From positions 58,895,334-58,959,333 of the forward strand of contig NC_051084.1 in the NCBI RefSeq assembly GCF_004664715.2: DNA of 64,000 nt. The letters are read 5' to 3'. Position 1 is the stretch's first letter, and every line of letters begins with the position of its first letter. Made by a program: the position numbers and the translations under genes. Shown one piece after another: positions 11,080 to 21,526 of this stretch. The notes under the pieces were generated by a model, which made no database searches, had not been told where the DNA came from, and worked only from the letters and a program-made list of their open reading frames with translations. Origin of the DNA: Peromyscus leucopus (Eukaryota; Chordata; Mammalia; Rodentia; Cricetidae).

Positions 11080-11086
11080 ATTTCCC
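11080..11086 (-). promoter_or_regulatory. Second in-frame slippery heptamer GGGAAAT
   Basis: G GGA AAT, also phased to gag codons (AAT at 11082-11080), 21 nt upstream of GGGAAAC. The pro frame is already open here (upstream stop at 11101-11099). It is farther from the hairpin, so it is probably weaker. Confidence 0.6.
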
Positions 11087-12545
11087 TGAGCATAAACCTT
11101 AGATCGGCACTCATTACTCCAGTGATGTCCCTTTTTACATCGCGGGCAAAGTCCCGGTGTCTTTGCCGTTGCTTGGGCTCCAGGACAATTATTCTTAATA
11201 TGACCTTGCTTGCCGCATCCAAAACAGGTTTTTGGGCGGTTTCCTCCAGAATTAATCCCCCTCATGGCTGAGGCCATTACCTGTCCCATGATGTGATGCC
11301 CATCTATATCTCTACATAGTTTAAGATAATCATTTAAGCTCTTATTTTTATGAGGCCTAATGGCCTCCTTGCAATATTTATTGGCATTTTCAAAGGCCAG
11401 TTGCTTTACTATGGGCATGGCTTGATCAACATCCCCAAACACTCTCCCTGCTAGTTGAAGCAGGCGATCTACAAATTCTGCAAATGGTTCTGACGGCCCT
11501 TGAATGACTTTAGATAGTTGTTCACCAGCAGCTTTATTAGGTAGCCCTTTCCACGCTCTGGTAGCGGCCACACTAATCTGTGCATAAACTGCAGGATCAT
11601 ACAAAATCTGTGCTTGTAAAGTGGCATACTGCCCTGCACCCGTGAGCATCTCAAGATTACGAGCCGGGAAGCCTGCAGCAGCATTTCTATTAGCTGTAGT
11701 TTGACAATGTTCTTGAAACTCACTCCTCCAAATTAAATAATCCCCCCAGAGAGAGCAGCGCGACACAGCTGCATCCAATCGCTAGGGGTGCAATTTAAGG
11801 CAGAAAAAGATTCAAGTATAGCGATGGTAAAAGGAGCATGGGGCCCATATGACATCACAGCTTCCTTGAGCTGTTTGATGCTTTTAAAATCTAGAGGATT
11901 GTGCTCTCTTTGTCTCTGCCCCTGAACATTTTGAGTCTCTATGACCGGGTAAGCAACTCCCCCCGTCAATCCCTCCATGGGTGCGGAAGGAAGGACCTCC
12001 GTGTTGCAAAAGTCAAGGTTATGGGCTGGAGGTCTATCCTTGCGAGAAATCTGTGATTTCCCTCTTAGGCATCTAGCATCCTTTTTTGATCTGATTTCTA
12101 CATCATCACCCTCTGAAGATGACTCTGCAGAATCGGAAGACGACTCTGCCGAATCAGAAACATCAGAAGTTTTAAGGGTTCTGAGAGCCTCCTCTATCTG
12201 AGACTCCTCCAACACAGTTTTAGCTTCATTTAAGTGTTCTTGGACTTCAATATCATCACTAAGCAATGCATCCTTAACCAAGCGCCACAAAGAAAAAGTG
12301 GCTAAGGATATGGAATCAGGCCCTTCTTTATGCATATATTTCTGTAAGTCAATCTTGACCTGTTCCCAATCTGGTATATTAAATCCTCCGGAGACCAGAA
12401 ACCAAGGACTAGCATTCTGGAGGATTTGAACAAAATCTTTAGCCGTCTTGCTCTTAATAATAGTGCCTTGCCGCCTCAACAGTCCAATTAACTGTTCCTC
12501 GAGGAGTGACTGTGAGCTAGCGGCCCCCATTCCAATCCACTCTTA

Positions 12546-12547
12546 CC
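12546..12547 (-). promoter_or_regulatory. Major splice donor
   Basis: The minus strand reads TTTTAAG|GTAAGAG at 12553-12540, a near-perfect 5' splice site located 16 nt before the gag ATG. In betaretroviruses the donor in the leader produces spliced env RNA. It could also splice into host exons. Confidence 0.75.
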
Positions 12548-12603
12548 TTAAAATGCCGGCCGGCCTTCCAAGAGTGTCCGTCAGCTGGTCCTCCTTACTC
12601 AGA

Positions 12604-12621
12604 CCTCGGTAGGAACCTCCA
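12604..12621 (-). promoter_or_regulatory. Primer binding site, unusual type
   Basis: Two bases after the 5' LTR the minus strand reads TGGAGGTTCCTACCGAGG. TGG is the complement of the tRNA CCA end. It does not match the Lys, Pro or Phe primer sites usual in rodent retroelements. A tRNA ending in CCTCCA (threonine or cysteine type) is suggested by the first six bases only. Confidence 0.65.
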
Positions 12622-12623
12622 TT

Positions 12624-13114
12624 TGTTGCGGTAACGCCCGCGTTACCGATAACCGTTCACCTTGCCTGAGCGAAGGGCTGCGGATTAAAAAATAGAGACA
12701 AAAGACAGCGGGTCATCCGTACGATTGGATGTCGAATGCCGTTTATTGAAAGAGGGAAGAAACCTTAAATACGTACAGGCTTACAGCACAAATGGAGGAA
12801 CCCCCGGAGGGCAGAAGTTCGCTGTCAATGGTCCACATTCCAGACTCAATGTTCTATATTCTTGCATCTAAGTAGTTAACTGCCCAAAATGCAGGATACA
12901 CAACAAGGAACTTCCCTTAAGCATTCAGAAGGGTGGATACCGGCAGGGAATCCGAATAGGGAGGACACAAGGAACTTCCCTTAAGCATTCAGAAGGGTGG
13001 ATACCGGTAGGGAATCCGAATAGGGAGGACATCTGATCAAGGTCAAGCAAGCAAGGCTGCAGCCACTCCCAGTCGGGGGCCGGGGGCCGGGGGCCAGGGC
13101 CCATGGCGCCCACA
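12624..13114 (-). repeat. Provirus 5' LTR (promoter)
   Basis: 491 bp. On the minus strand the order is U3 with two 64-bp repeats (13030-12903), TATA-like TATTTAAG (12771-12764), then AATAAA (12747-12742) about 20 nt later, and the CA end next to the PBS. The close TATA-to-AATAAA spacing implies a short R region. It differs from the 3' LTR by one extra C in the 'aaccccc' run near 12800, a t/c change near 12846 and a longer G-rich run at 13076-13097. Confidence 0.95.
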
Positions 13115-13120
13115 GCTCAC
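13115..13120. repeat. Provirus target-site duplication, right copy
   Basis: GCTCAC, identical to 5831-5836. The sequence continues as 'agtttgagtggatgcagtcc', which joins the left flank into one rodent repeat. Confidence 0.95.
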
Positions 13121-13359
13121 AGTTTGAGTGGATGCAGTCCATCTTTGTGGAGAAAGTACAGGGTCAAGAGGACTCTGGTCAGATTGCATCTTCTGTAAGC
13201 AAGAAGAGAGAGATGAAGGCCCCTTCTCAGCTCACTTTATCCTTTTTATTCAGACTGAGACCCCACTCCATTGAATGATGCTATATTTAGAGTAGGTCTT
13301 CCCTCTTCAGCTAACCCAATCTAGAAACTTCCTCACAGATATACCCTGAGATTTATTTC

Positions 13360-14065
13360 CATGGTGATTCTAAAGCCCATCATGTCCTTGCACATTCACA
13401 TTGCTGCATCTATATTCAAAATAGTAAGAAAATGGAACCAGCCTAGATGTCTGTCAATAGAGGGATACATAATGAAAAGGTGGCATAGTTACACAATGGG
13501 ATTTTACTTAGCCATTAAGAAAAATGAAATTATGACTTTTGCAAAAAAAGTGGATGTTACTAGAAAATATTATATTTATGAGGTGACCAAGACTTGGAAA
13601 GATAAAGATTGCATCTTCTGGCTTGGTGGCAGTGGCACATGCCTTTAATCCCAGCACTTGGGAGACAGAACCAGGCAGATCTCTGAGTTTGATGCCAGCC
13701 TGGTCTACAGAGTGAGGTCCAGGACAGGCACCAAAACCACATGGAGAAACCCTGTCTCAAAAAACCAAAAATTTTATATCTTCTCTGATATGAGGATCTT
13801 AACAGTTAACTTTTGAGTGTGTATAAGAAGAGTGTGAAAGTGAGGCTAGACTGTGAAATTAGACAGGAGATAATGAGTCGGAATAGAAAGTGTTGGGGTG
13901 GGTGGGCAAATGGGTGTTTGTGACATGAAAGTGGAAAGGATCTAGCTTCTAGGAGTGGGAGAGTATAAAGGATGGACCATGGGATTGGAGAGAAGAGGTG
14001 AGGGAGAAAAAAATTGTTTGAAAATGTCACAGTGAAACCCAATTCATTGTAAGATGATAGCAAAT
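13360..14065 (+). mobile_element. Old L1 3' fragment, interrupted by a B1
   Basis: The plus strand encodes a decayed ORF2 C-terminus (13361 onward): ...WNQPRCLSIEGYIMKRW, YTMGFYLAIKKNEI and YEVTKTWKDKD. After the B1 at 13617-13768 it continues as a purine-rich 3' UTR-like stretch to about 14065. This is an ordinary truncated L1 relic, older than the L1 at 42-49 kb. Confidence 0.8.
13617..13768 (+). repeat. B1 SINE
   Basis: 'ggcacatgcctttaatccc', 'ggcagatctctgag', 'ccagcctggtctacagag' and 'gagaaaccctgtctc' in order, with an A-rich tail. The 3' half ('caggcaccaaaaccacatgg') is the cricetid-like form. Flanking 'catcttct' and 'tatcttct' look like a short target duplication inside the L1. Confidence 0.93.
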
Positions 14066-14071
14066 TTAGAA

Positions 14072-14290
14072 AAGGAATTGACAAGATGACTCAGTGAGTG
14101 TGCATAAAGGTAACCGCTGCACAGCCTGGTGACATGAGTTCAATCCTTGGAACCCACAAAAAGACTAAAAAGAGAGAACCAAATGCACAGATTTACACTC
14201 TAATCCCTACACATGCCTCCATGGCATGCTTGTGACCAAACTCATATACTATAGTAATGAATCAATAATATTTTTAATTAGGAAAAAAGA
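14072..14290 (+). repeat. B3/B2-type SINE
   Basis: 'gacaagatgactcagtgag', 'cgctgcacagcctggtgac', 'gagttcaatccttggaaccc' and 'aagagagaacca' follow the order of tRNA-derived rodent B3 elements, with an A/T-rich end near 14280. Confidence 0.75.
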
Positions 14291-14443
14291 TGCATACAAG
14301 AAGTCCCATCAAGTTGCTAATCAAGATTAACTATCATGAATGAAAAGATGGATACATGGTGTGTGACTTATTATTCTACATATCTGTAGCCAAAAAAGGA
14401 GAATTAAGCTCTTCCTTAAATTCTATGAGGGACTTTACAGTTT

Positions 14444-14495
14444 CTTTTTTTCTTCCTTACTTTCTTTTCTTCCTTACTTTCTTTTCTTTCTTTCT

Positions 14496-14562
<67 letters not shown>

Positions 14563-14580
14563 CTCTTTCTTTCTTTCTTT
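14444..14580 (+). repeat. (CTTT)n simple repeat
   Basis: Long pyrimidine tract, mostly perfect cttt units from about 14489 to 14580 and imperfect before that. Confidence 0.95.
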
Positions 14581-15196
14581 GTAGTTGGAGAATTATGTTG
14601 ATGTTTGATACAAATACATGGGTTGATGAATGTATAGTTAGATAGTTAAGGGAGAAATCCATCCATTGGTTTTCTAAAGGGTCCTCCATTTCTGTTCTTA
14701 AGGAATGTGGGAGACAGTCACTGGGCTGTCCTTGCATAGGCTATAAGCCAAATGTGTTCTGTCCAAGCGTCTGGGCCCAGCATAGTCAACAAAGTTGAGG
14801 ATCTTTGGACAAAGAATCCTGGCATAAAGATGACATTTCACATTGACTTACAGGGAAAATGAAAACAGATACTTAAATGAGCTCTAACAGTGTTTTTTTT
14901 TTTTTTTTAAATTTTATTTTGGTGTTACAGATAATGCTGGTCAAGCTTCAATTTAGTAGTCTGAGAATCACAGTCTATGAAATGTTCTAAGCCTGTCTTC
15001 TATGCCATATTGTTAATCTCATGTTTAGTAAGGACATCTACTGAGAGAGTTTGTGTGAAGGAGTTTTCTATGCAGAATATTTTGTGGTATACAAATAAAG
15101 GGGAACTGATTTTGATTTGTAGTGTTTGAAGATAGGATATTTTTGCTCTTGGGGAAATTAGTAATTGTGGATAGGTGAGCCATGAAGGTAGCTCTC

Positions 15197-15556
15197 TGTG
15201 AAATATTCCTTTACACTGTGTAAAGATATGTTGCTGTGGTTGGTTTAATAAAGAAGTTGACTGACCAATAGCTAGACAGGATAAGGGTTAGGTGAGAGAA
15301 CCAGACTGAAAGAATGCTGGGAAGAAGAAGTGTAGAGTCTGAGGGTCAGGAGAGATACATAAAGAAGCAAGATGAATGGCCATGTTGAAAGAAGGTACCA
15401 CCATGTGGCAGAGGGTAGATAAAAAAATATGGGTTAATTTAAATGTAAGAGTTAGCTAGTAACAAGCCTGAGCTGTCAGCTGAGCATTTATAATTAATAT
15501 TAAGCCTCTTTGTGGTTATTGAGGAGTGGGCTGATGGGACAGAAAAGTCTGTTACA
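15197..15556 (+). mobile_element. Solo LTR (rodent class II type)
   Basis: Begins TGTGAAATATTCC and ends TCTGTTACA, 360 bp. It is flanked by gctctc (15191-15196) and actctc (15557-15562), a 6-bp duplication with one mismatch. It contains 'ggtttaataaagaagttg', 'gccaatagctagacagg', 'atatgggttaatttaa', 'gagttagctagtaacaagcc' and 'catttataattaat', blocks shared with the LTRs at 17882 and 31429. No internal retroviral sequence is present. Confidence 0.8.
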
Positions 15557-15799
15557 ACTCTCAAATAAGTGAGTGATGGAGTCACTTTCTCCTCTTTGGG
15601 AAAAGAAAGAACAGTCCTGGGATAAGTTCTGTGAACATTTCTCCTAGGGGTCAAGGAGGTGGGAGGAGGTGGGTACGTGAGCTGATGCTGCCTCTCAATT
15701 TGCTCTCTGCTATTTTTGTCCTTGAGGCTGATGTTCTGACACACCAATGTAAACACTACTCATCACTGGAGACCCTCACCAAGTCTACCCACTGTGCTG

Positions 15800-16215
15800 G
15801 CTAATTTTCTGTCAACTTGACACAAACTATTGTCATCTGAGAGGAGGAAACCCCAATTGAGAAAATGTCTCCATAATATTGGGCTGTAGACAAGCCTATA
15901 GAGCATTTTTTAAATTAGTGACTGGTGTGGGAGGGCCCAGCCCACTGTGGGTGCGGTCATCCCTAGGCTGGTGGTGCTGGATTCTATAATAAATCAGCTG
16001 AGCAAGCCATCAGGAGCAAGCCAGTAATCAGCACCCCTCCATGTCCTCTGCATCAGCTCCTGCATCCAGGTTCCTGCTCTGTTTGAGTTCCTGTCTTGAC
16101 TTTCTTTGATGATGAACTACAATGTGGAAGTGTGAACCAAATAAGCCCCTTGCTCCCCAACTCACTTTCATAATGGTGTTTATCACAGCAATAGAAACCC
16201 TATCTAAGATAATCA
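15800..16215 (+). repeat. Rodent dispersed repeat (type A), near complete
   Basis: Order of blocks: 'ctggctaattttctgtcaac', 'ttgacacaaactattgtcat', 'ttgagaaaatgtctcc', 'gggcccagcccactgtggg', 'ctgagcaagcca', 'atgatgaactacaatgtgg' and 'tatcacagcaatagaaaccc'. Further copies are at 4505, 25978 and 59418. Confidence 0.75.
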
Positions 16216-16479
16216 CCAAGTGAAGGTGTCATTTCACCATTGTCCAGGTAATTTAAAAACCATCAATTGGTATTGGCATAGCCTTTGCTATGTTTCTGTT
16301 CTTCTATGTATGTTTTGGTATACTTCAAATCTCAATTTCAAAACTGTGCCTTAAAGCGCTTTCTGGATAGGTGGTGAGACTCTTTTGAATGGCTTTGTCT
16401 ATGTGCTACTGTTTTCTCTTGAATGAAAGTAGAGCAAAAAATAGGTCATGTTAGTTTAGATTTTGCTACTCAGTACCTT

Positions 16480-17875
16480 TAAAAATCTTTCTATGACAAC
16501 CCCCACAGAGCCATAGCTGAAATAGGCCTTGCAGATCACGTAATTAAATGGTCTCGTTTTGTAGATGAAGTGGCCCATAAATGGTAACTGATTTATTTAG
16601 GGGTGCTCAGTGTCTCCCAGTGGAGACAGAACTAGAACCCCCTCATTTCTCACTCTGACCCAGTGCTTTATGGATCACAGTTGGTAGAGCAAAGGCCCAA
16701 GGTGCCAGGCCATCTGCTACCCTCTAGGATACAGTTTCCTCTACCTGCACAACACAGAGAAAGAGAATAGATCCCTTTTCAAGGCTTTCTAGAAAATGAT
16801 CTTTCTCATACCAATGACATTTGATAATTTTAATGACCTAGATTTAAAATCAGTATCTTTAAATAAAGCATTTTTTTAAAATTTTCAACTCATAAGTTTT
16901 CTTTGCAAGCATATTTTTGTAGGATGACGCTCTTTCTTTTTTCTTCAAAACCCATTACAAACAACAGCGGGGCCTTCTCCTAGCAATTAGATTATTCATT
17001 TGCATGCATGTGAAGTGTCACGGTTCTTATTTCATGAGGCATCTCCTGAGCATCAAGAGGAGAAAAAATAAGTTGCATCTGCCATAAAACCCGCTGAACA
17101 GAGCACAGGCAGTTCAAGCCTTAAATGCTCCCAGCCATTACCTCTGAACACGGAGGGTTGGGTTGGGGTAACAGAGGATGCTGGGAAGGAAAAGGAACCC
17201 ATATTCTGATCTATGGTAGCTCTCTCCCACCTGTCCTTCTTGTGTATTTCACCCCAGCTTCCTGTGCTCAGCAACTTCTAGGGAAGTCACATCTGTCTGA
17301 CAACTGGTAGTTAATTTTAATATGAAGAAGTAGCATTTAAAGCTCTACTAGTTTTGTACAGATAAGTTAAATGAATATCTAATAAATAGTTGAAAGCAAG
17401 CAAAAGTAAAGTCGGTGGATTGACAAAAGAGGAAACCTGTCCAGTGTTAACCAAGGAGGAAAAAATAAATCTGTGCTCTAAAGCAGAATTAATGGAGATA
17501 CACTAATGAGATATTAACGAAGAACTTCCCTGGACCCCACAGGACCTTCTGTTCCAATGGAGGAGTGGGTCATAGTACAGGTAGAGTGCTCTTAGGGAGG
17601 CAGAAAAGAATGAACAATTGAAAATGGAAACTCAACGACTTTTTGCCTCTTTAGCCTGGATCCGCTCCTCATGGCAGTGAGCCCACATCACCTGTGTTCC
17701 TTCATTGCACTGACCACACACTCACCTCTAAAGCTCGGCCTTTGCTGCCTGTGTTCCAGTCCTGATGCTGTCCCTCACTAGATTATGAACCATACACACT
17801 TCGCTTGGCCTCCTCATCTGTAATATGGGAAAGCAGTGGTCCTTGTCTCTTAGGGTACTATGCACAAAAAGCTTA
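16480..17875. other. Unique DNA with two MIR fragments
   Basis: A MIR-like segment on the minus strand spans about 16490-16690 ('ttttgtagatgaagtgg', 'ctagaacccc', 'acccagtgc'). A plus-strand MIR spans about 17740-17875 ('ttccagtcctgatgctg', 'cctcctcatctgtaatatggg') and is cut short by the LTR at 17882. Between them, 16900-17060 is unique and contains 'attcatttgcatgcatg'. No gene is seen. Confidence 0.5.
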
Positions 17876-17881
17876 GGACAC

Positions 17882-18247
17882 TGTTGTAGCCAGAAGTTTC
17901 TCCATCCTGTAGCTGCTTGGTCCCAAGTAAACACACAGAGGCTTATATTACTTACAAACTGTATGGCCTATGGGTCAGGTTTCTTACTAGCTAGCTCTTA
18001 TAACTTAACTCAACCCATCTCTATTAATCTCTATGTTGCCACATGGCTGTGATGTTACTGGTCTGTGGTCTTGTTGCTCCTTGGGTGGCTGGCTGGCGCC
18101 TCCTTTCCCTCTCCTTTCTCCTTTCCCTATCTCTCTTGGATTTTCCCACCTGGTTCCATCCTGCCCTGCCATAGACCAATGTGGCTTTATTTATTAGCCA
18201 ATAGGAGTAACACATATTCACAGCATACAGAAAGATATCCCACAGCA
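17882..18247 (-). mobile_element. Solo LTR (rodent class II type)
   Basis: On the minus strand it begins TGCTGTGGGATATC and ends GGCTACAACA. It carries 'ggctaataaataaagcc', 'gttgagttaagttataagag' and 'ctagctagtaagaaacc'. These match the LTR at 15197 in order. I could not find a matching 6-bp duplication at the flanks (ggacac versus cacttc). No internal region is present. Confidence 0.75.
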
Positions 18248-18619
18248 CACTTCCAGTGGTTACTTCAATGAAGAGGAGATTGCTTTGGACTCCCCCTTGA
18301 GTTGTGGTGTACTAGCATCATTCCTGGTCCATTAGAGATCCTTGATAAATATTATTTGCCAAGGACTCCAGACTCAGCAGCCTTCTGAAACAACATTCAG
18401 CCATCTGTCCCCTAAGTACGACTCAAGAGGATGTCTTCTCAGCTTACTTCTGAAACATTTTGGTTGCCAACTTAAAGATGTTTGGAGAAAATAGTGTCCT
18501 TTGGTTGAAAGTTCTCAAGGTGATGTTGTTAGCTCCTGGAGGGCTCTGTCTATCAGACAGAAGCTTATGGCTCACATCTAACTCATGCACAGGAGGGGAT
18601 CCTCAAATTTTCCCTTTAA

Positions 18620-18832
18620 AAGATAGCTATTTTTATTGTTTTTAATTATGTGCACGTTATGGGTATGGGCACATGAGGACATGAGTCCATGGATGCTAGA
18701 GGCATCAGGTTCCCCTGGAATCTGAGTCAATCAGTTGTAGCTATCCGATGGATGTGGGTGCTGAGAACTAAGTCTGCGTCCTCCACAAGGGCACAAGTGC
18801 TCAAAACTGCTGGGCCATTTCTCTAGCCCCAT
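18620..18832 (-). repeat. B3/B2-type SINE
   Basis: Inverted tRNA-derived SINE: 'gggcacatgaggacatgag', 'atgtgggtgctgagaac' and the 5' end 'gctgggccatttctctagcccc', the reverse complement of the usual GGGGCT..GAGA start. Confidence 0.8.
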
Positions 18833-19282
18833 TTTCTGTACTATGCTGACCTTTTGTGTTTGCCTCAGGAAACTTTATACAGAGTGCTTTTTAAATGGAA
18901 AAGACAGAGAGAGGAATAATACAGCACATATTAGGAAGAAAAGGAGTGTCTTGTCCCACCCTGGCTACTTCTAATCCCATCCTATAGAGGTGAGCCTGCT
19001 TTGAACTCTTCTTGGTTTAGACATCTGTACTTATCCTTTGGGGGCCTCTTTGGAGGTTCTAGCAGGAATACATTTAGTCATGTACTGTTGACTGAAGAAC
19101 AGTCCTCTGTGGCACAATTTGGTCCTCTTTTACTGAGGACACAGCTTCCAGAGTGGTGCACATAGGAAGGAGACACTTGCTTAGCCTAGTGAAATCTGGC
19201 AATCAGTAGAGCCACAGATTTCCCAGTCTGCTCTCCTTCTCATCCTGTAGTCGTCCCTACAGTGGGTAGTAAACTGTTTTCC

Positions 19283-19518
19283 TTGTCCTTTTTTTTTTCC
19301 TTAAAAACTTATTAATTTTTATTTATGTGTACTAGTGTGTTTGTGTTTTTGTATGGGCACCATGTATGTTTAGGTGCCCTCCAAGGCCAGATGAGGGTGT
19401 CAGAACCCCTGGAACTGGAGTTACAGGTGTTGTAAGCTGCCTGATGTAAGTGCTGAGAAGCTGGGTCCTCTGCTAGCGCAGCAAGTACTCTTAACTAGTG
19501 AGCCACCTCTCTAGTCCC
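19283..19518 (-). repeat. B3-type SINE
   Basis: Inverted SINE with a T-rich start (tail), 'gatgagggtgtcagaaccc', 'gctgcctgatgtaagtgctg', 'ctcttaactagtgagccacc' and 'tctctagtccc'. Confidence 0.8.
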
Positions 19519-19540
19519 TTCTTTTCATAAAAAAAAAAAA

Positions 19541-19756
19541 TAATTTGAAAATTTGAATTGTGCATTTGCATTTATGTCTGAGAGCGGGGTATGTGTAGGT
19601 GAATCCAATTACCTGCTCAGGCTAGAAGAGGGTATTGGCTCCTCTGGAGCTGGAGTGATGGGCAGTCTACCTGCCTGACTTGCATGCTTGGATCCAAAGT
19701 CAAGTCTCCTGCAAGATCAATGAATACTCACTGAAGCACCTCTTCGGTCCTGCCAT
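19541..19756 (-). repeat. B3-type SINE, second tandem copy
   Basis: Follows the previous SINE in the same orientation and is more diverged: 'ggctagaagagggtattgg', 'cctctggagctggagtgatg', 'cactgaagcacctcttcgg'. Confidence 0.65.
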
Positions 19757-21476
19757 TTTTCTTGTTTGACTTTCAAACACACTTACTATGTCCCCTTATA
19801 AAGATGGGGCTTTGCTTTCTCTATATTCTCTTCTGTCTCCGAATGCCTCATCCCAGTGTTGGGCACTTGGACTTTTTAGGTGCTCTTCTGTCTCCCTGGT
19901 GCCATTTCCTCATGAGCCAATTTTTAATGATCATTTACCTTGGTTTTTCCCTTTTGAATGTTGACTCCAGGTGAGCCCCCATTACCCATGTGACACAGCA
20001 GTGGAGTTTTCCTTGGCAGGACATTGATCTGGGTACACTGTATCCCCATCAATGATGAGGTGAATAGGGGGTGCCTGCTCACAAGCTTTAATCAGGAGGA
20101 AGCATGAGGTTGTCCAAATGCCAGGAAGGATGGCTTCTCTTTGAAGCCTAGATATCGTCAAATGAAGCATTAAGCTTTCCCAGATGTCCACTGAAATTTG
20201 TTGCAAAGCAGCCTCTTGTTTTGTCTAGGGATACAATGCCTCCACTTTGTTGTTGTTAGTATCCGTGATGCCCAGGGGCAGAGTATGCAGACTGGGCTGG
20301 GAAAACTTGAGTTGGTGGAGTTTCTGTGCTGATTTTCACTGGACTCATGCCTAGCCCATTGGAGGTTCATCTCTTGTTTTGCAGCAGCAGAGAACTTGCA
20401 CACATTCAAAAGCTTATGTGTGGTCAAGAAGCCAATGGGAAGAGCTTTGAATAATAGAACAGATAACTCAGGTGGAAATACCATGGGTTAGTTTGAGTGG
20501 GGGTCCTAAGTAAGGATTCTACCAACAACCTGTGAAATATCAGTTGTGTAGACACAGACTGGGGAGTGCATAAATTTGAGTTGCCAAAAGGAGCAAAAGC
20601 CTTTGGAAAATAAGAGAGTTTCGAGTCATAAATGAAGGCTTCAAGACATCAGCATGGTGAGTAATCATGCTGAGGCCTGGGTTAAAAAAACTGGATTGGG
20701 ATCAACAGAATATTACATAGTCATTACTGACAAGCATCATATTCAGCTCTGGAACTGTAAGAAACAGAGAACCCACTTAGTCAGACCCTCTATGGCACAA
20801 AGGGAAAGATGAGACATAAAAAGGTTAGTGACGCCGACCTTTCAGCATCTCTTCATCCTACCAAGCCCATTAGACTGTAAGTGCAGGCAGCCCGGAATCA
20901 TTTTACAGCGTCCCTGCTCTGGGCCTCCTCATTACACATTTGATTCATTTCCAAGGACGAAAGTGTAAATGTGCTTCTAGGATGTTGACTTCAATAATTT
21001 ATGGATGGCGATAAACACATTTCAGCACATTTAGGAAGCAAATTTTCCTTGATTTTTTTTCCCTCTCTATTGCATGGTCTCTAAACAGTTTCTGCTCATT
21101 TAGAATCCTTTGTGGATCAATGGTCTTGCCATCCCTTGGTTCCTCAGTGTTGGAAGATAATCCAAATGTGCACATCTCACCATGCAATTGTGTGTAAGTA
21201 ATATCCTCCTATTATTTTTGTCTGTATTTAAAATTTCCCAAATCTATTTTCTGTCATTAGTGAGAGCTCTTAATAGCATCATTTTCTTATGAAGTACTGT
21301 GTCACCCATCAACATGAATATCACCCCTCCCCTTTGTCACACTGGCTTCTCTCTTACATACATACAGCTACCCAAGACCTTCAATCCTCTCTGGGGCAAG
21401 TTCCTATTTTAACTTTATCCCTGTAATACTAGGGCTATGATACCTTCTTGTTTTCTGCACATGAATCAAACTTCAT
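19757..21476. other. Unique intergenic DNA, no gene seen
   Basis: Short unrelated open frames only. The base composition is mixed and no transposon is recognised by eye. Confidence 0.5.
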
Positions 21477-21526
21477 ATATATATGAAGTATATATGAATA
21501 TATATATATATAAGCAGTAGCATGGT

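Larger units (their letters stand above)
10867..12530 (-). pseudogene. gag: gag polyprotein (one frameshift)
   Basis: ATG at 12530 gives MGAASSQSLLEE; the Gly2 context fits N-myristoylation of matrix. The first frame (265 codons, 12530-11733) carries an acidic DSAESSS direct repeat (residues 126-139), a PSAP late-domain motif (181-184) and the start of capsid (PVIETQ at 195). It stops at 11733 because of a one-base shift, best placed in the run of six G (minus strand) at 11747-11742. The second frame (11778-10867) continues capsid with the major homology region QGPSEPFAEFVDRL. Nucleocapsid has two CCHC knuckles: C185-C188-H193-C198 and C211-C214-H219-C224 of that frame. Gag ends at 10867, overlapping pro. 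In active relatives Gag assembles the particle and packages RNA; here capsid and nucleocapsid are out of frame with matrix. Confidence 0.93.
5837..13114 (-). mobile_element. Class II (betaretrovirus-like) endogenous provirus
   Basis: A 7.28-kb element on the minus strand, bounded by TG...CA LTRs and a perfect 6-bp duplication. In sense order: 5' LTR (13114-12624), PBS, splice donor, gag, dUTPase-protease, pol, a remnant env, polypurine tract and 3' LTR (6322-5837). Class II assignment rests on two CCHC knuckles in Gag, dUTPase fused to protease with a G-patch tail, three coding regions in successive -1 frames, and YMDD reverse transcriptase. By eye the LTRs differ by one substitution, one single-base indel and a length change in a G-rich run, so the insertion is young. 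It is defective: one frameshift in gag, two in pol, and most of env missing. A link to the MysTR/MYSERV-type elements of cricetids is possible but untested. Confidence 0.95.

Noticed and set aside
10758..11222. 154-codon minus-strand open frame overlapping gag and pro
   Set aside because: Third-frame shadow of the gag/pro overlap; it contains no motif of its own.
14356..14601. 81-codon frame with a Phe/Leu/Ser repeat
   Set aside because: Translation of the (CTTT)n tract.
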